From contig CM054058.1 of NCBI GenBank assembly GCA_028641055.1, positions 241,290,187 through 241,354,186 of the forward strand: 64,000 nt of DNA, given 5' to 3'. Source of the stretch: Alopecurus myosuroides (lineage: Eukaryota > Streptophyta > Magnoliopsida > Poales > Poaceae). This document shows, one piece after another, positions 9,243 to 20,800 of the stretch. The notes below the pieces were generated by a model, which searched no databases, was not told where the DNA came from, and saw nothing but the letters and a program-made list of their open reading frames with translations. Position 1 is the first letter of the stretch. Each line of letters opens with the position of its first letter. The translations under genes were made by a program, and so were the position numbers.

Positions 9243-12188
9243 TCAAGCATCTGATTTCTCCTCGCTGCTGTCGTCCTCGGGGATTGGAGGGATCTCCTCT
9301 TCTGGATAATTGACGGAACTATTTACCATGGAGGCAATCTGGGTGGCGTGGCCTTTGATTTCATCAAAGATGGTATTTCGCTGAGTGTCCGTGTATCCTT
9401 GAGGGACACCGGACGCCACGCGCCAGGATTTAGCACCGGGGTAGTGCATGCGCCTAAGGCCGAGTGCCATACGCGCACCACCCCGTGCAGCGGAACGCAG
9501 GATAGAATCCCTGGATTCCGCCACCTCCATGATGGCTCCCGGAAGTTTTTCAACCTCCGAGAACTCCCCAGTCCTTGCGGGAAGAAACTTGTTCACCAGC
9601 TGCATTCCAGCAGCACGGATTGAAGTCCACATCTTCCCAAAGGCTTGGATCCCTTCAAGCCGGGTACCATCTGGGATATCTCCTGTTTTTTCCGACAAAA
9701 CAATCAAAAGTGTTAGGCAAAATACAGAGAAGAAAAACAAGATATGGAAAATAAAAAAGGTAACGGAAAATTACCGATAAGCTTGTCGATCTCGGAGATT
9801 TCCTCCAGGCGAAGGTTCAGAGCATTTTCTAAATCCTGAATGGTGGATTTATCCTTCTCCGCCTGTTCAGAAGCCTTGGAGTTGGCAACTCCAAGGGCCA
9901 AGTTGCTGGCCTCCAGATCCTTTTGAGCCTTCACAAGATGCTTGTGAAGCTCCAAATTCTCCTTCCGGAGATTCTCGGCATTGCCGGCGTCTTCAGCTAT
10001 TTGCTTGGCCTTAGCCAAAGCAGCTGGAAAGCAACGAAAATTCCGGGTTTAGCAAATTTCCGGAATAAGTACTTAGACAAAAAATTGAATCGCAAATCTC
10101 AGAGGAAAAATGTGTACCTGATGTTTCCGACAAAGCGAGCTGAGACGATGCCAGTTCCGCCTCTCTCTCCTCAAGAATAGAAAGGAGATTTCTAACCTCC
10201 TTATTCTTGATGGTGAGTTTGTTGAAAACTTCCATGTTTATGGTTTCGGCGGTTTGCTGCAACATAGCAACGAAAAGAATGGTTACAAAAAGCATCAAAG
10301 CAAAACAGGCATGCAATTTTGTTTAATACTTGGGGGCTAGAGTTACATACCTGGCTCATTCGGTGCAAACCCGCCAAGTTTTCATTGAACTTTTTTGCGT
10401 ATTCCGCAAAAGCAGTTCCGGCCGCGCTTAGGCCATCATTGATAATCTTGAAGTCCTTGTCAAAGGTGGGAATTTCTTCGTCGAAAGTCCGAGAAAATTT
10501 CTCCACCTCTGGAGCCGCCCTTTCCCTCGTGTCCATGTCCGACACAACAGGCTGGCTGGGCTCTGACGGCCTGGTCGTGGGGGCTGCAGCTTGCTCTTCC
10601 GCCATTGTGGACGGCGTGTCCGGGGCAACGGCGGGAGAAGGTTGACCGCCTCGGCTGGAAGCAACCTTGTGTTTCTTCAGCTTCTTTGGTTTTAAACTGG
10701 AGGGAGGCAGGCTAAAAAACAAAAAACCCGGAAAAGTTAAAAAACCGAGGATAGATGAAAAGTTCCCATAAAAGAAAAAAGAATCCAGAAGAAAGAACCT
10801 GGAAGTGGCGACGGGGATTCCGTCAAGGTCGATAATTTCTTCCGAGGAAGTTATCTTCTTGCGCTTGCGTCCACCTGTAGCGGCGGCGCGCAGCGCGTCC
10901 AGCTCGGCCTCGGAAGCCAACTCCGAGTCTGGAAGATCCGCAAACTGTCGGAAAAACCAATCGGAATCAGAAGTTAGGTTATCCGAGAAAGAATACTGAA
11001 ATTATACCCAAATGACTGAAAAATTACCTTGGGAACCGGGTTGTCGGCCGTGTACATCGGCCGACTCGCTTCATATTGGTCGCATGATGCGACCAACTGG
11101 TTGATGCGCCGTCGAAGCTCCTTTACGGGCCAATCCTTGTTGATTGTCCGCATAGCATCCTTGGCTCCCGTGTATTCGCACAAAAGGCGACCACCGTGGT
11201 TTGCTAACGGCTGAATCCGTCTATTCAGCCAGCAAAAGACCGTATCCATACCGGTCAAAGGTGGGGTGGAGGAGGTAAGCTTGGCGATGCGCCGCTTGAT
11301 CTTTAGTAGATCTAGCGGCAGAACCTGGACGGCTTCCGTTCCCCAGTTGTCTTGGGGAACTGCGGCAGAGTTCACGAAAGGAGGAACCCCGACGGCTTCC
11401 TTAGGGAAAGGCACGTCGGGGTGATAAAAGAAGGAACCCGTCCAAAATTTGACGGATTCCGGCGTTTTTATCTTGGGGAACCAATCTTCTCGGAATCTCC
11501 GAAGAGTGAAAGATATGGTCCCGCAAGTCGGGAGTGCGCCCTCCGAAGAGTTCCGCTTAACCCCGAAGCAGTAAGTCCAGAAATCTAACCTAGGTTCTAG
11601 CCCTAAGTAGCTCTCGAACAAAGCCTGGAAGCCGGCCATGTAGAGGATGGAGTTGGGAGGAAGGTTATGGGGCTGGATGTTGTAGTGAGAAAGGATTTGG
11701 AGGAAGAAGGAAGAAGGTGGAAGTCCCATACCTCGAAGAAGGTGGGAACAAAGAAGGACCCTTTCGCCATTTTTTGGCGTTGGCTCGGTCTCGTCTTCTG
11801 GAAGCCGCCACTTCTTCTTAAGAACCAGGCCCTCCTTTTCCATGTTTGGAAGGAGAGCCGGAGGAATGCTGCAGGCAATCCAATTGCCTGCAGACTCCGC
11901 CTCTTCGTCTGCTCCGGCGACGGCAGAGGCGGCGGCCTCCGCGGCGGCGAGCTCGTCGCCGAGGAGTTGGATCTTTTCCTCCGCCGTTTCTGGAGAAAAC
12001 GGCGGGGAGGCTGCAGAGCTTGATCCCGCAACGTCCGCGGCGGTGGAAGAATTCGCTTCACCCGCCGCGGAAGCCGCGGTCTTCTCCGGCTCGCCGCCGG
12101 TGTGCTTGGGCGATCCCAGTTGCGGATCTAAGTCGCCGATGAGCTCATTGATGGCGGCGCGGGTCGGCGAGGTCGGCGAGGAGGCCAT
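9243..12188 (-). CDS. Spliced antisense gene of element A (six exons, about 831 residues, 'putative gypsy-type transposon' family)
   Basis: I reconstruct six exons on the minus strand: 12188-11028, 10944-10799, 10711-10351, 10256-10118, 10023-9775 and 9682-9243. Every intron begins GT and ends AG, the phases match, and there is no internal stop (2496 nt). Exon 1 has an acidic Ala/Ser-rich start, then a globular region with VLLCSHLLRGMGLPP, LQILSHYNIQPHNLPPNSI, FWTYCFGV and FWTGSFFYHPD. This matches my memory of the Pfam family Transposase_28, which is named for this setting and has no proven transposase activity. Later exons carry a KRKK patch, a Pro/Thr-rich linker, coiled coils (exons 4-5) and an acidic tail. 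Element B has a relative at 39023-42250. Additional antisense ORFs are known in Tat-lineage elements; function is unknown. Confidence 0.8.
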
Positions 12189-12718
12189 CTCGTGGTGGCG
12201 CGTTGCGTTCCGGCGTGCTTGGAGGCTAAGTGCGCTTGGGACGGTGCTTTGCTCTCGAGCTCGTTCGTGTCAATGGCGTGGACAGTGAGGAGTGTGGAAA
12301 GTTTTCGTTGAGGACGAGGACGGCTATTTATAGCTAGAAATCCGTCAAGATACGCGCCAACGGCTATTTTGACCGTTGGATGTTTGCCGCGTGTCGCTCG
12401 CCGGAAAATCCGGGAAATGAAACGACGGGGTAATGATGGTTATCTCCTCGTTTCCCGCGAGAATCTGTCAGAGATATGTTTCTGGGTTTTTCCGAGTAAA
12501 TCTCAAACGTCGCTTACGTCAGCATGGTTGAGTGCGCTGACGTAGGAAGTTTCTTCTCCGCGAAGGATCGTGAGAGAAAAGCCGGATTTTCAGGATTCCG
12601 GGTTCCATGCCACCATCTTTTTCAAAAGAAGAATAAGAAGAATCAAGACTGCTGAATCAATATTTCTCGGACAAAGAATATTTGGCGAACGGCGGAGAAT
12701 CAGAGTTTTGATCCTTCT
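12189..12718 (-). promoter_or_regulatory. Upstream region of the element A antisense gene, with TATA box at 12325-12332
   Basis: On the minus strand GCTATAAATAGCC places a TATAAATA box (12325-12332) about 137 bases before the ATG at 12188. This spacing suits a short leader. The box is inside the element but outside the LTR, so the antisense gene appears to have its own promoter. The stretch 12340-12718 has no ORF. Confidence 0.7.
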
Positions 12719-12728
12719 TGGGGGCTAC
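12717..12728 (+). other. Polypurine tract of element A
   Basis: CTTGGGGGCTAC directly precedes the 3' LTR. Element B has CTGGGGACTAC in the same place. Confidence 0.75.
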
Positions 12729-13281
12729 TGTCGGATATATACCAAATAGGGGTATAGAAGATGGTAGGTCAAGTGCCGGATTACCAGGGTGGCCTAAGTG
12801 GTAGTGGGCTTAGGTCCATTAGGCGGCCCAGTAATCCGACGCGCAGAAGCCGGATTCTAGAAGAACCCGGATCACAGCCCATGTGATCTGGCTTGGAGAA
12901 GAAGACGGATTCCTTGCTTTCCAATTTACAAGTTACCGTAGTTTTCTAGGTTTCCTATTCTGTAAGCCCTAATCCGGCTATTATATAAAGCCGGACGGGA
13001 GATAAACTAAACAACCAACAAACAGAGAAGCTCTACGCCAACTCGCCGAGAAGATCATCCTTGTCGAGTAGCTTAGATCTAAAACCCTCACATTGTAACC
13101 CTGTTTACGGGCTTTAGTCCCAATTAGTGAGAAGTGCAGGAGTAGGCACGTCGTACTGTCGCGACGTACCGAACCTGGGTAAAATCCTGTGTTCTGTGTT
13201 ACTACGCTATCCCGTTACCCCACGTCTCTACCGTAGTCTCATGGCACCCCCGTCTATGAAAACTACTACGATGTCTCGACA
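12729..13281 (+). repeat. Element A 3' LTR
   Basis: Same length (553 bp) as 3411-3963 with about five substitutions. Followed by the target duplication CTTGA (13282-13286). Confidence 0.95.
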
Positions 13282-13286
13282 CTTGA

Positions 13287-16200
13287 CTTGTATTTGTTCC
13301 TTGTTATATGTACTACAAATCCATAAGCTTGGTTTGATTTTTGGAATATTAAAAATGATCTTTTGCTTGTTGTTTTTGTGGAAGAAAAATAAGGCAGAAA
13401 GTTGCATTTTTAGAGAGCAAAGAAAAAAAGAAAGTAAACCTTTTTCCACTATGTTTTCATAGCCTTCCACTATTCTAATTTTGTTTCCAAAAGATTTTTC
13501 TGAAATTTTAAAACATGTTTAACAAGTTCCAACTTGGAAAACAAAAATTGGAATTCATTTGGTCTCTAAAAACATTCCAAACTTTTTGCGCATTTCTTCT
13601 GTTTTCCGACACTTAGAAAAATTGCTAAGTGTTAACTGAATTTTCTGAATTTTTGGAACAGTGGTAGATACAGTTTTGGACAGATGTTTTCATTGCCTTT
13701 TCTTGTAAGTTTGAAATTAGACCTTGTCTAGTGTGTTGACCTAGGTATATACTTGACTTTGAATCCTTTGGTGAGCTTCTAGAAGGCTTAGGGAGGAATA
13801 AAACATGTGAGAAAGAGAGGGGGACAGTGTTGATGTGGCATGGCATGGGCACCCATGCCTTGACCCATTGTGGCCACACCTTGCCCTCTTCTCCACCCCA
13901 AAGGCCATTTTGGACTTGTCCCTTGACCCTCCTTGCCCCTTTACACCACCCCTTGCCAAGGTACACCAAGGACATGCCCTGGACGCCCCCATGCCACTCA
14001 ATGGCATCAACCTGAGAGCACCCTCATGCCATTCGTTCACCCCCGTGGCTATAAGCCCCCAAAGCCCTGTCCCTTTAGCCACCATGCTCCCCCACCTCTG
14101 CCTCACCACCCCACCAAGCCTCAGCTCTCCTCTTACTCCCTGCGAGTGAGGAGAAGCTCGCTCTCGCCTTTGCCCGTGGAACGTTTCCGGAAAGGTTACC
14201 GCCACCTCCGTGCCCCGTTCCCTTCCTTCTTTGTTGCGTTAGAAAGCCCTGCTCGAGGAGCACATCACTGACATGGGCGTTTTGCTTGTGGACCTGCAGG
14301 TTCGTAGCGCCATCCACGGCCCGAGAAGGACGTCCTCGAGCACTACCATCTTTTGGAACATCGCCGTCAAAACTACACACATCCCCGGCCTTCCTCGACC
14401 TCCCTCAAGCCCTGCAGCACCTCTACATCGCCCAGAACTGTCCCTAGGTGAGCCGCCATGAACACCCAAGTTTTTCTAGGTTTTCTTCCCATGTTTGCAT
14501 GGCTAGAGGTTGAAGATGCACGGCAGCCGTCGATCTGGTCTAATCTCAGCCGTCCGCACTCACTTACCTCTTCACTCCACGTCCAGGCCAGCCCAACCCA
14601 GTAGCAGCTCGGCCACAGCAGATCCGGCCCGCTTAGTTTTTTCTTTCCTGTGAGTTATCTCCTTTCCTGTTTAGGCAGAAACTGGCCTGTAGATTTTTCC
14701 TTGGTAAAAATAGAAAGACCCGGTTTTAGACCAAACCAAAAATTAGGGTGGTAGCTAAGCAAATTCCTAACCATAACCAAGTGGTGGTTTCACTTTTACA
14801 TTTTTATTTTTGGAGTAGTATTTATTTTACCAGAGGCTGTATGTTTAACCATTTTGGACATAACTTTTTGTATGTGCCTCCATTTTGGTAAAACCAAATT
14901 GGGTTGAGCAGCTAGTGGATAGATATATCTATAGCACTTGACCTCACATCAAGGTGAGTTACCAAATGGAAATTCCATCCATTTTGGTAAATGACCAGTA
15001 GGCTTTTCTAGGATTTTTAGAAGGAGTTTAAAAATGATTTTTGAGCTGAATCCAATTGGATGAGTTTGTGTGTGACTATATCTATCACATCCTAGCTTGG
15101 AATAATTTTTAGAGCTCTAGATTATTTTTGGTGAGCCTTTTTAGATACAACAGCTTTTCTGTTTTCTTGTTTATGTGTGTATTTGTTTGAAATAAAATGT
15201 TTGATTGTTTGAGACTTTTTACTAGCATGCATAGATGTGTTACTACTTTTTATTAGGTTGTTTTCTTGCAGTACATCTACCTTTGGAAGTGTGTGCCTGA
15301 TTGGAAATCATTTGGTTATAGGAATAGCATTTATTTGTTTTCTAGTATTTATTTTTCACTAGGTTGTGTGAGCAAAACTATTGTGATTGTGCACCTAAGT
15401 TTTTGATGTGTTTGAGTTGAGTCCAGTACCATTTTGGTACTGATATTAGGATTGTAGTATCTCTGTTAGCTTGCTTCTTATTTTATTCAAAAGCATGTGT
15501 AGCTTTTGTTGCTTGTTTTCACTAGTATTGTTTTCACTTGTATGAATAGCCTTGTATTGATTGCTTTGATAGTTTAATTTTGCCAAGTGTAACTAGAGGC
15601 TTTGTGACCTCTAAATTACTTGGTATTAGTGGGCCCATAACCCACTGGTCCCATTGCATTTTGGTTAGGGATGCAAATCCCCTACCATACATTTGTGTGT
15701 TAGTAGCATATACTTCTTATGTGTGTTTAATATTTTCCACCAAGGAAAATGGTTGTTTGTTTTACTTGTTTGATTGAAGTTTTAGTATTTCTTTGTGAAT
15801 ACTAGTATGTTTAGTTGTGGTGCATTTTTTAACATGATGTTCCCTTAGGGGTATCATGCTAAGAAGTGTTTCACTATTGTTTGGTTTAAATTGAATATTG
15901 TTTGCAAATAGAATGTTTTGCCTGTGATTGATAAATTATTTGTGAATGGATTTCATTGAGTGCTTGGATTTTTGAAAGTGTTTAGTTGATCTTGTATTGA
16001 GTGCATAGCTACTGGTTGTATAGCATGTACCTTGGTTGCTTGTTGATTGATTGATTAAAAAAGCACGAGTTATTAGAATTGAGTGATTCTTGCTTGGTAG
16101 TTGTTTCCATAGGATTATTTTAGTGTTTTTGCTTACTAGAATGTGTAAGGTTTATGTGCTGTTAGGGGGAATCTGCATTCATACATTTCTTGTTTAGAGT

Positions 16201-17365
16201 TATGCATCCTTATAGTGATGTTTGCTTCTCTAGTGATGCATTGGTACCACCACTAGATATTATGAGTTGCTCTAGTATTGTTGCCTTGTTATTTTATGAG
16301 TGTGTGATTATTCTAGAATGTTTAGGATGTTGTTACTTATGTTGTTATGACATGACTTGTGGAGTTGCTTGTTGCTATTAGTTGTAGAATGCAATTATTT
16401 CTTATAGCATGCCTGGGTAGATTTCTCATACTAGTATGCTATTAGTGCACTCATGTCACTATGTTGTTTTCTAGCTTTATTATCCCTTGTGATGACAATG
16501 TTTTAGAGTGCATCTCATGACTTGTTACCTTTGGTTGAGCTACTGATTTTTTTAGTTATTTTCATGATTGATGGATTCCTTAGCTTTGGAGGTAGACTTA
16601 AGCATAGTCAGTAACTAGCTTATTCATATGTGGTATGTTGTTTGATGTTTGAAGATTGTCTGGGTGTTTACCTTAGCATGAGTATTGTACTTATGTTATT
16701 GTTGTGCTAGTGTTGTGGTTGTATTTGGTAGTATCTTGTTATATATGAATTAGTTTAGTAGTGAACTTGTTTGGTGATGTTTGCCTGTGTGTTGTTAATA
16801 TCCACTGCCGTGGGTATTGCTTTGATTGATTGTTAGTATTTTAGTAGTCTCACCTTGCGACCACAAGCTATATTTTTAGCTTCTTATGTATCTTGGTATT
16901 AGAGTGGTACACCCACTCCATATATGGTATGTAAGATGTGGGATATGGTTTCTCAACCATATGTTGTTTGACGACAGTTTTGTACCGTGAGAGTTTGTGA
17001 GATAGTTTTCTCGATAATGTTTGAGTGATTGCGCTAGTATAAGTTGCTTGTTGTATGTGTTGTTTTGTTTAGTTGATTGTCTTGTAGTTCTGAGTGAGTG
17101 TCCTTTATTCTTTTACGGCGTTAGAAAACGAAGAAGAAGAAGAAGAAGAAGAAGAAGAAGCAAGAGTTGTAGAGTTGTGCGTCAAGTTCAAGCTACTTCA
17201 AGGCTAGGGACACTAAGAGATTTAAGGCAAGCCATCCTGATGCTTGCTGTTACTACACTTATCATTATCTATCATGCATGTTTTACCTCTGAAAGTTTTT
17301 ACAAAACTTTGATTATCAAAAACCAGTTTTGAGTGACTACTACTACTATTATTATATATACTATT
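13287..17365 (+). repeat. D 3' LTR, segment 2 (between insertions A and B)
   Basis: Continuation of D's LTR. It holds a GC-rich core (about 13830-14480) matching in position and in patches (GGCATGGCATGGGCA) the GC-rich part of C's LTR, then a long T-rich stretch with no ORF. Near 17115 it shares ACGGCGTTAGAAAACGA with C's LTR (ACGACGTTAGAAAACGA on the minus strand). Short ORFs in the GC-rich core are not conserved in C and are not called as genes. Ends at the CTATT duplication (17361-17365) of element B. Confidence 0.75.
17130..17160 (+). repeat. (GAA)10 microsatellite in D LTR
   Basis: An uninterrupted run of GAA, 31 bases, directly after the segment shared with C's LTR. At the same place C has only an interrupted GAGGAGGAAGGAA. 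Confidence 0.95.
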
Positions 17366-17819
17366 TGATGGGGGGATAGTAACCCGGTAGGCCAACTCCA
17401 AGGTGTGATCCGGCCCAAAGGATGTTGCACAGGGTCCGGCTAAGAATAAAGAGGCTTCTGGAAGGCCCAAAGTTTGTAGGCCTCGTAACCCGGATTGTGG
17501 GTTGCGGTAAGGAAAGCTAGGGTTTGTAAGCAAAGTTCGAATAGGACTCAAGATGTGCCTTGAAGGGCAAGTTAGGGGTGTACGGGTGCTTTATAAACCG
17601 GCCCCTAGGTTTGGTTTGCCAGAGATTCAAGTCATAGTTGTAACACCTGTTATCGAGTATCCAGCATAATTCATATTGAGATCCGGCGAGTTATTTTCCG
17701 GTTCTTAGATTGCTTTCCGCCATGTCTTCCTTCGAGCTAAACCCTCTCCCGAATACCTGTGTCGACTTGCCCCGAGATCAGTTACCCCCGGTAACATCTG
17801 CCGTGATTATCCCACGACA
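17366..17819 (+). repeat. Element B 5' LTR
   Basis: TGATGGGGGG to CCCACGACA. Contains a TATA box (17592-17597) and the ATG (17722) that opens gag. Identical to the 3' LTR apart from one extra C near 17787. Confidence 0.95.
17592..17597 (+). promoter_or_regulatory. TATA box of element B LTR promoter
   Basis: TATAAA in GTGCTTTATAAACCGG. It lies about 130 bases before the gag ATG at 17722, leaving a short leader within the LTR. Confidence 0.65.
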
Positions 17820-20800
17820 GTTGGCGCCCACCGTGGGGCCTGCGTCCAAAGGTGTTTGCATCACGGGAGAAGCTCGGAAAAGCATGGAGAACCTCATCGT
17901 CGGTGAGATCTACGACGACCACGAAGGAAAGAAGATGGTGGACGATTCCGGCTGGGGGCCAGAGTCGGATCGCCTCGAATCCGGATCGGTCGTGACGATC
18001 GGCCGAATCAACGTCTTCATCGGCATGGTATGTACCTCTGGTTCGATTCCTGACAATTTTTCTGATCCTGTATCAGGGGAGGCTGCGTACGCCCAACCCG
18101 ATAGAGAAGAGTCAGTCGGAACAACATACCAGGCAGAGGGGTCTATTACACGTTGGGAACAGCCGGAGGAGCCGGCATGGACTCCGCGCGACCCAAGCAA
18201 TGGAAAGGATGACACTGCATCCATTAAGGACTTGCTGGAGGATCGGTATAGGGAGGAAAACGGCGAGGAAGAACAGCACGAGTCTACCCCGGGTATCATG
18301 CGCCGGGTTGCAGTTTATGTGGCTCCCGCGACCAATCTCAATCAAGAAAATGCAGCCGCGGCGCCAGTCGGGGCGGCCCAGGCAGTGGCCCAGCAGCAAG
18401 GAACGGTTAACCCGGTCCTGGTCCAGGTCGATGGAGAGTCGGCGTCAGTCACCAGTCGCCCAGCAGACGAGGAGCAACACGCAAATATGTTCGGATTCCA
18501 AGCAAACCGGACACCGGGGGCGGGCCCCTCGAATCCGCGCCACCCGGCTCTGTTCGATAATAATTTGATCTTGGACCCCACAGTCCTGGCCACAGTTATT
18601 ACCCCAGAAAACGCGGCAGAGCGCGTAAGAGACCTGGACGTGGCTCGCCGTGCATTGGAGCAGCAAAGAAGGCAAGTAGAAGCGGAAAGGCAGGGGATGG
18701 CCGCGCGGCAGCGCGAATTGGATGATCGAGAGACCCGGCTCCGGGAGGAAACGACAAGGATGCACCAAAGGCACCGAACTATGCTGCCGGCAACAGGAGG
18801 GGTTATTAACCCGACTGCCCTGGTGTTCACGCCTCAAGATCAGCCGATTCCACCGGTGAACCAAGGGACCATACCGCGACCGTCAACAGGAGCACAGCCG
18901 GTAAACGCGCCAGCCGGGTTACCTTTGCCACAGACGGGGGTGACAGCCGGCAATACCATGCCACCACCACCATCACGATTCCACACACCAGCAGGCCATT
19001 ACAACAATCCCATGGACAACGTGTACGCAGCAACGCTCGCATTAAACCAGATTCCTGTAGGAGATTCGCCTCATGCAGAAGGAACCCGACGAGCGATCGA
19101 TCTGCTACACACCGCGGTAGCACAGCAAGCCAATTATCCGAATCATAGAAGCGGAATGCATGGGACGCCGTACGTCAGTCAGCAGCAGGGCAATGTCCAA
19201 GCAAGTGCGGCACGACAAAGGGAAGAGCAACAGCAAATGCCGCCTCCACCGCGTATCCAGACAGTACCAGTAGTATCAGCAGCGCAGGCGGTGGTGGACA
19301 GTTCCAGGGCCAGAAGAGCCGGGGCCGGGTCTGCAGGGCACGAGTTGCCGGTGGCGCCGCGCCTCGTGGCACCCCCAGCCGGGTCACGTGTTTCCCGAGT
19401 AAGACCAGCCCCAACCACCCTGGCGGGACCCAAGTGCCTCTCGGACGATATCAGAGCAGAACCTTACCCGGAGAAGTTCAAAGAACCGGGGAAAGTAGTA
19501 AATTATGAGCCAACAATGGATCCAGAAACGTGGCTGAGCAGCTACGAGATGGCAATGTCAATTCGCAACGCATCCGAGAATCTCCAAGCCAAATTCATGT
19601 ACTTAATGATGTCAGAGGGAGCAGCAAAGTTATGGTTCACCAATTTACCGGAAAAGTCGATCAAATCGTGGGATGAGCTAAAGACCGCATTTATCAAGCA
19701 CTTCCATGGGACATGCAGAAAGTTATTTACTATTGATGATTTAGAAAGATGCGTTCAGAAGAAAGGAGAGTCAGCACGCAGCTGGGTACGCCGGGTTATG
19801 GAGATACTCCACTCGTCTACAGATATCCAGCCTAAGGACGCGCTACAAGCTATGGCAAAAACATGTAAGTATGTTCCTTTAGTGCAAAAGCTAACTCGCA
19901 TGAAATCTAGTAGGAATGCAGCGGAGGTTACGATGGGAGAGTTAATGGATGCGTGCAACAAACACGCTGCAACGGATACCACAGAGGAGGAAGTTGATGA
20001 CAAGAAAGTAAAAGCAAACACAAGTAGCAGTGGGAAAACCGGCAATGGATCGGCGCCAAACAATAATGGAAATAGCCAGAACAAGCGCCCGTTTGAAGGG
20101 AATTCCGAGTTTGTAGCCAACACGGAGGCCGGGTCTTCAAGACCTAGATCCGAAGGAAATTTTAATACTGGAAATCACAATGGGGGACACTACCAAGGAC
20201 CTCCAAGACCAAGCAACAGTTGGGACATATTTAGGATGGCATGCCCGAAGCATAGCAGGAACGGCAAGCCGGCCAATCATTCATTGGAGCAATGTGCCGA
20301 CTTACAAAGGTGGAAGAACGAGGAAGTGAACAGAGCCATGCGAGGTGCAGGCCGAGGAGGAGGCCCGGGCCTAGGTGGAAATTTGGGCAACGGACCGCCC
20401 CCAGCCGGCAACCCGCCAGCTGGTAATCAAGGTAACAATCAAGGGGGAGCGGGAGGTTTTCAAGCTAACCCCAAACAGCTGGGTCAATATCATGTGCACA
20501 CTACGGGAGGCTCTAACAAGGATAAGAAGATACTGAAACAAGCAGTTAATTCGGTCTCTTCCGCTGTTCCAAGATATTTGAGGTGGTCAGAACAAGAGGT
20601 AACATGGAGCAGGAAGGATCACCCGGACAGAGTTGATCACCCGGGAGTCTTAGCTTTGGTAGTGGCACCACAGGTCAACGGCTACGAGCTGAAAAAAGTC
20701 TTGATGGATGGAGGAAGTAGTATCAATATCCTGTACTGGGAAACTTTTCTGCGTATGGGCTTAAAGGAATCGCAGCTGCAAAAGAGTACAACAGTTTTTC

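Larger units (their letters stand above)
3411..13281 (+). mobile_element. Element A: Tat/RIRE2-like gypsy retrotransposon, non-autonomous, with antisense gene
   Basis: Two 553-bp LTRs (3411-3963 and 12729-13281) run TGTCGG to TCGACA and are flanked by the 5-bp duplication CTTGA (3406-3410, 13282-13286). Sense order is LTR, PBS, gag, protease, partial RT. Then a spliced gene lies on the minus strand, followed by a purine tract and the LTR. RNase H and integrase are absent. Reading the LTRs against each other I count about five substitutions (0.9%), which at a commonly used grass LTR rate suggests a few hundred thousand years. Lineage is assigned from the gag/RT motifs, the TTGGGGGCTAC tract and the antisense ORF. 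Confidence 0.9.

Noticed and set aside
13741..14469. ORFs on both strands in the GC-rich part of D's LTR, some with Pro-rich or Gly-rich products
   Set aside because: Composition effect; no conservation with C and no motif.
18342..18864. Two minus-strand ORFs of 139-162 codons opposite gag of element B
   Set aside because: Shadows of the Gln/Arg-rich Gag frame with Cys/Ser-rich products and no supporting motif.
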